Below are positions 61,375-64,000 of a stretch of DNA of 64,000 bases, in pieces (the first letter of the stretch is position 1; the number at the start of each line of letters is the position of its first letter). Position numbers and translations under genes: made by a program. The stretch comes from GCA-2683825 sp965662355 (GTDB lineage: Bacteria; Planctomycetota; UBA1135; GCA-002686595): NCBI GenBank assembly GCA_965662355.1, contig CBFIHP010000007.1, positions 186,001-250,000 on the forward strand. The letters run 5' to 3'. The notes beneath the pieces are model-generated. The model had not been told where the DNA came from. It worked only from the letters and a program-made list of their open reading frames with translations, and ran no database searches.

Positions 61375-61598
61375 GGGAAGGAGTTGCCCGTCTGGAAGAC
61401 GTGGGGCCAAGACCATAACCGGCGCGGGCCACCGGGTAGAAATGCGCTCAAGACGAATCCCGGCATATCCCGACCTAGGGGTGAAACCGATACGGAATCG
61501 AGGGCATCGGGAGCTTGAAATACGGCGTTCACCAGGGACGAACAGGCCTCTTTTGCCGGAACTCGGTCCTGGATTCCGAGGAGAAGAACGAGGACCCA

Positions 61599-62525
61599 AT
61601 GGAAGCTCAGCACTCCACGCAACAATCGCCCCCCGCGGCGTCGCCCGAAGAACTGCCGGACCCGCAACACTCTGACGCTTCGCAACGCGACCAGCAGCGC
61701 TCCGACAACACCGAATCAAACGCACTGTTCTCCGCAGGCGGGGTGATTGCCGTGTTCGGCTTGGCACTCGCCACGGCACCGGAGTACTCGTGGCATCTGA
61801 CGAAGATCGCCCATGCTCTCGCCACAGCTGGCGTGGAAAGTGGTATCCTGATCGTCGGTGGTTTGGTGCTCCTGGGCATCGGCCTTCTCGCGCGGCAACG
61901 AGTGCAACCGGTTGCCTTCATCGCTGCGCCAAAGAGTTCCGAAGCAGACGGTGATTTTCGACTCATTGTCGCTCAGCTCATCACCAAGCTCACTCATCTG
62001 AGTACCTCGTCATTGCAAGTCTCGGAAGACGTGACTGCCATGGCCGGGGTACAGAAGAGTCTCTTTTCCAAACTGAACGGCAAGGATGACCTCGCGCTGG
62101 AACACCGCGACGCGCTGTTCCGCCTGGCATCTAGCATGGACAAGTTGAACGCCCACTTTGACGAGCGCATTCACGCGTTCGACCTACAGGTCCGAGGTGG
62201 GCTCGACAGCGTAATCCACGCCCTCAATCAGACACGCCATCACCTGGAAGCGCATATCGACGCTTCCGCTTCACAACCCAGTTCGAAGATGTCCCCCGGC
62301 TTCTCCCCAATCACCCCCGCAAACGAAGAGCTCCACATCCTCGTCGACCTTGAAGGCCCGGCGCCAACCATTCCCATGACAACCCCGGAGGAGTCCGCCG
62401 ATTTCTTTGGGACCACGCTCGATCGACTCGACGAGCTCGCGGGAGACTTTGACGCACCGAATCCGCCGGGCACCATGCCCAGCAATCCGCACGACCTCCG
62501 GCGGACGCCGGAAGAGCAGAACTAG
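61599..62525 (+). CDS. Membrane protein with two TM segments, unknown function
   Basis: 308 residues. Residues 1-50 are disordered (Ser/Gln/Pro-rich). Two membrane segments around 50-72 (SAGGVIAVFGLALATA) and 85-108 (ESGILIVGGLVLLGIGLLAR). The rest is cytoplasmic or periplasmic and helical (LIVAQLITKLTHLSTSS, RDALFRLASSMDKLNAHF) with an acidic C-terminus. AGGA five bases before the ATG. Ends at a strong terminator. No family recognised. Confidence 0.7.
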   Translation: MEAQHSTQQSPPAASPEELPDPQHSDASQRDQQRSDNTESNALFSAGGVIAVFGLALATAPEYSWHLTKIAHALATAGVESGILIVGGLVLLGIGLLARQRVQPVAFIAAPKSSEADGDFRLIVAQLITKLTHLSTSSLQVSEDVTAMAGVQKSLFSKLNGKDDLALEHRDALFRLASSMDKLNAHFDERIHAFDLQVRGGLDSVIHALNQTRHHLEAHIDASASQPSSKMSPGFSPITPANEELHILVDLEGPAPTIPMTTPEESADFFGTTLDRLDELAGDFDAPNPPGTMPSNPHDLRRTPEEQN

Positions 62526-62557
62526 CCTTCTGGCCGAGAGCCCCCCTCCAACCGAAG

Positions 62558-62600
62558 GACCCCGCCGATCACGGATCGGACGGGGTCTTTTTCTTTTTTT
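62558..62600 (+). terminator. Strong rho-independent terminator between convergent genes
   Basis: GACCCCG (62558-62564) pairs with CGGGGTC (62581-62587), with a further CCGATC/GATCGG inner stem and loop ACG; a T-rich run follows. It sits 32 bp after the two-TM gene stop and next to the convergent gene end at 62603. Confidence 0.88.
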
Positions 62601-62602
62601 GC

Positions 62603-64000
62603 CTATGAGCAACGCCGCCTGTGGAGGTGATCGCAAAACACACCCAACCACAGGACCAGAGCCGGCATGCACTGGAACAGGACCCGCGCGGAAGCCGTGC
62701 GCAGGTGTTTATCCAAGTAGCGGCCCGTGCCCAGGAAGACAACGAAGATGCCCAGCTGAAAGAGGAGCAGGGCCACGGCGGAGGGCCCGAGTTTCGAACG
62801 CAGGACAAGAAACGGGACGCAGGCAACGATCGTCAGGAAGGCGAGGATCAAAAAGCCCGAGTGCTCGGGAACCGTGAGCGCCTTGCTCCAGAGGACCCCC
62901 CCCACGATGGGGATCCGTTCGGAACCATGCTCTCGAAGCATGGTGAAGATGCCCTCGCCAAGGGGCGCCCCTTCGCCGGTCAAGACATCGCTCTGGTGTC
63001 CGAAGTACGCGTTGAAGCCGCGGTTCAAGACTACGAAGAAGAACGGCGCGAGCAAGCCCATGTGAAAGCTCCGCGTCGGTGAGTCGTCGGTGCCGCGTGC
63101 CCCGAGCCAACGAACGAGAATCGCCACCAGTGTGCAGACGAGCACGAGCATCCCCTCGTTCTTGCCCCACACACAGAGGCAGGCCCCAAGAACCGACAAT
63201 CTCCACCAAATGGAGCGATCCTGGGCCTCCTGTTGGCGTAGAGCGCCATCGAGGAGAAGCAGGGCGCCGAGCCCCACGAAGAGATCACCGTGGGCACGCT
63301 TCGTCCAGATGATGGCCTGCCCGCATCCCATGAAGATGAGGAGCAGCGCGGCCCCCACCCACGCCGGTCGAACCCGTCTCAGACCGGAGGCAAGAATCAT
63401 GATCAGGGCCATCGAAAAGCCCAGGAAGGGCAGTCTGTTGGCCACGTGAGTGATGCGGTCGAAATGCAGATACGTCCAGACGTGAAGCAAGGGATTGAAG
63501 AGCGGGTAATCCCCGTGCAACAAGAAACGGCTCTTCGCCGCGCTTGCGTAGGCGGACGTAAACCCCCCTGACTCGAAGATCACCTTGCCGTGCAAGGACC
63601 AAAACGTTGCTTCGTCGGCGCGGTGAATGACTTCACTCGTAGCCATGACCAGGCGCAGCGCCGTCACAACGAAAGCAAACGTCACGACGCCCAGGAACAG
63701 ACGTTTCTCCCATGCGGTCGTCTCGGGCTGGATCAACGCCGGCTGAAAACGAACCCGGCGACCGAGGTAGAACAGCCCCGCGGCGAGCCCACACAGGGTC
63801 ACGTCAATCGCCCAGGCGGCGGGAACGGCAAACCACAGCCACACGAAGAGAACGAAGGCCGTCGTCAAGGCTCCCCCGATCCAGCTCCAGCCCAGATAGC
63901 CAAGACGATCGGACGCCAACCGAAAGCCGAGCGCCCGAAGTAGCGCCATGCCGAGGATCAACGGAACCCCGACGAGACGCAGAAGAACGAAGATCACACC
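62603..64000 (-). CDS. GT-C-like multi-spanning membrane protein, start at or beyond window edge
   Basis: At least 465 residues, about ten membrane segments. A GT-C-like external loop after the third or fourth segment contains IHRADEATFWSLHGKVIFE and then HGDYPLFNPLLHVWTYLHF, as in GT39/PMT-related or O-antigen ligase-like enzymes with D-E followed by a P-containing loop. The GTG at 63997 would fit as start (IFVLLRLVGVPL next), but the frame is also open to the edge, so the 5' end may be cut. The donor is unknown. Confidence 0.65.
   Translation of the reverse strand, partial: GVIFVLLRLVGVPLILGMALLRALGFRLASDRLGYLGWSWIGGALTTAFVLFVWLWFAVPAAWAIDVTLCGLAAGLFYLGRRVRFQPALIQPETTAWEKRLFLGVVTFAFVVTALRLVMATSEVIHRADEATFWSLHGKVIFESGGFTSAYASAAKSRFLLHGDYPLFNPLLHVWTYLHFDRITHVANRLPFLGFSMALIMILASGLRRVRPAWVGAALLLIFMGCGQAIIWTKRAHGDLFVGLGALLLLDGALRQQEAQDRSIWWRLSVLGACLCVWGKNEGMLVLVCTLVAILVRWLGARGTDDSPTRSFHMGLLAPFFFVVLNRGFNAYFGHQSDVLTGEGAPLGEGIFTMLREHGSERIPIVGGVLWSKALTVPEHSGFLILAFLTIVACVPFLVLRSKLGPSAVALLLFQLGIFVVFLGTGRYLDKHLRTASARVLFQCMPALVLWLGVFCDHLHRRRCS

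Noticed and set aside
1..64000. CRISPR arrays, tRNA or rRNA genes, insertion sequences
   Set aside because: No regularly spaced repeats, cloverleaf-like segment, rRNA-like block or transposase was recognised on reading; tRNAs in particular could be missed without a scan.

Overview
The window is GC-rich bacterial DNA, densely coding on both strands. It probably comes from a metagenome-assembled or draft genome, because a run of ten Ns (23376-23385) interrupts a gene. The best taxonomic guess is a Planctomycetota-type bacterium. Supporting signs are secreted proteins with CRTAC/FG-GAP repeats, calcium-binding DxNxNxxxD-type repeats in a secreted M43 protease, a very long carboxypeptidase-regulatory-like protein, an AlkP-superfamily lipoprotein ending in the ELKALGY motif, a ThuA-domain protein, and four tandem Myb/SANT-like repeats in one bacterial protein. 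No rRNA, tRNA, CRISPR array or insertion sequence was recognised. The taxon is an inference; no marker gene is present.

Layout. 0-12.8 kb: housekeeping genes (uracil phosphoribosyltransferase-like fragment, ChaN-like lipoprotein, ABC-F protein Uup, CoA-binding protein, M1 aminopeptidase, endonuclease III, zincin, frataxin CyaY, YqgE, RlmD, TrmL, a variant Y-family polymerase). Many neighbours share ATGA stop/start overlaps. 12.8-16.6 kb: ThuA protein, an AlkP-superfamily lipoprotein with Thr in place of the sulfatase nucleophile, and a 74-residue double-glycine-leader-like peptide with its own Shine-Dalgarno sequence and terminator. 16.6-25 kb: a surface-glycan region with gmd, a GDP-fucose/colitose-synthase-like reductase and a ColD-like dehydratase having His in place of the PLP lysine, which together fit GDP-colitose synthesis. 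It is followed by a glycosyltransferase, a metallophosphoesterase lipoprotein and a gap-broken O-carbamoyltransferase. 25-28.1 kb: ECF sigma factor, anti-sigma factor and double-PDZ lipoprotein operon with a visible promoter. 28.2-40.7 kb: large envelope and secreted proteins, including a GT-C/arylsulfotransferase-like fusion and three consecutive secreted proteins that seem to share a C-terminal beta domain.

40.8-46.7 kb: a TetR-ABC1 kinase operon whose promoter is flanked and overlapped by two matching palindromes, then a SMARCAL1-like helicase, a DUF1697 protein and a methyltransferase. 46.7-50.6 kb: ankyrin protein, secreted epoxide-hydrolase-like protein, and gene-poor stretches with small or decayed genes, including the tail of a sterol-desaturase-like gene. 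50.6-54.7 kb: dbpA, a VF530-like protein, a membrane protein, and a predicted exported protein with two methyltransferase domains. 54.9-64 kb: a DnaE-type polymerase with a degraded PHP site, a PNPOx-like gene remnant, the four-repeat Myb/SANT-like protein with a tandem palindrome upstream, a PTS enzyme I, a two-TM protein, and a GT-C-like membrane protein that reaches the window edge.

Functional links. The sugar genes plus carbamoyltransferase suggest a modified deoxysugar on an envelope glycan. The variant Y-family polymerase and the DnaE2-like polymerase may both act in translesion synthesis and share an 11-mer just upstream. The sigma/anti-sigma/PDZ operon looks like envelope-stress regulation.
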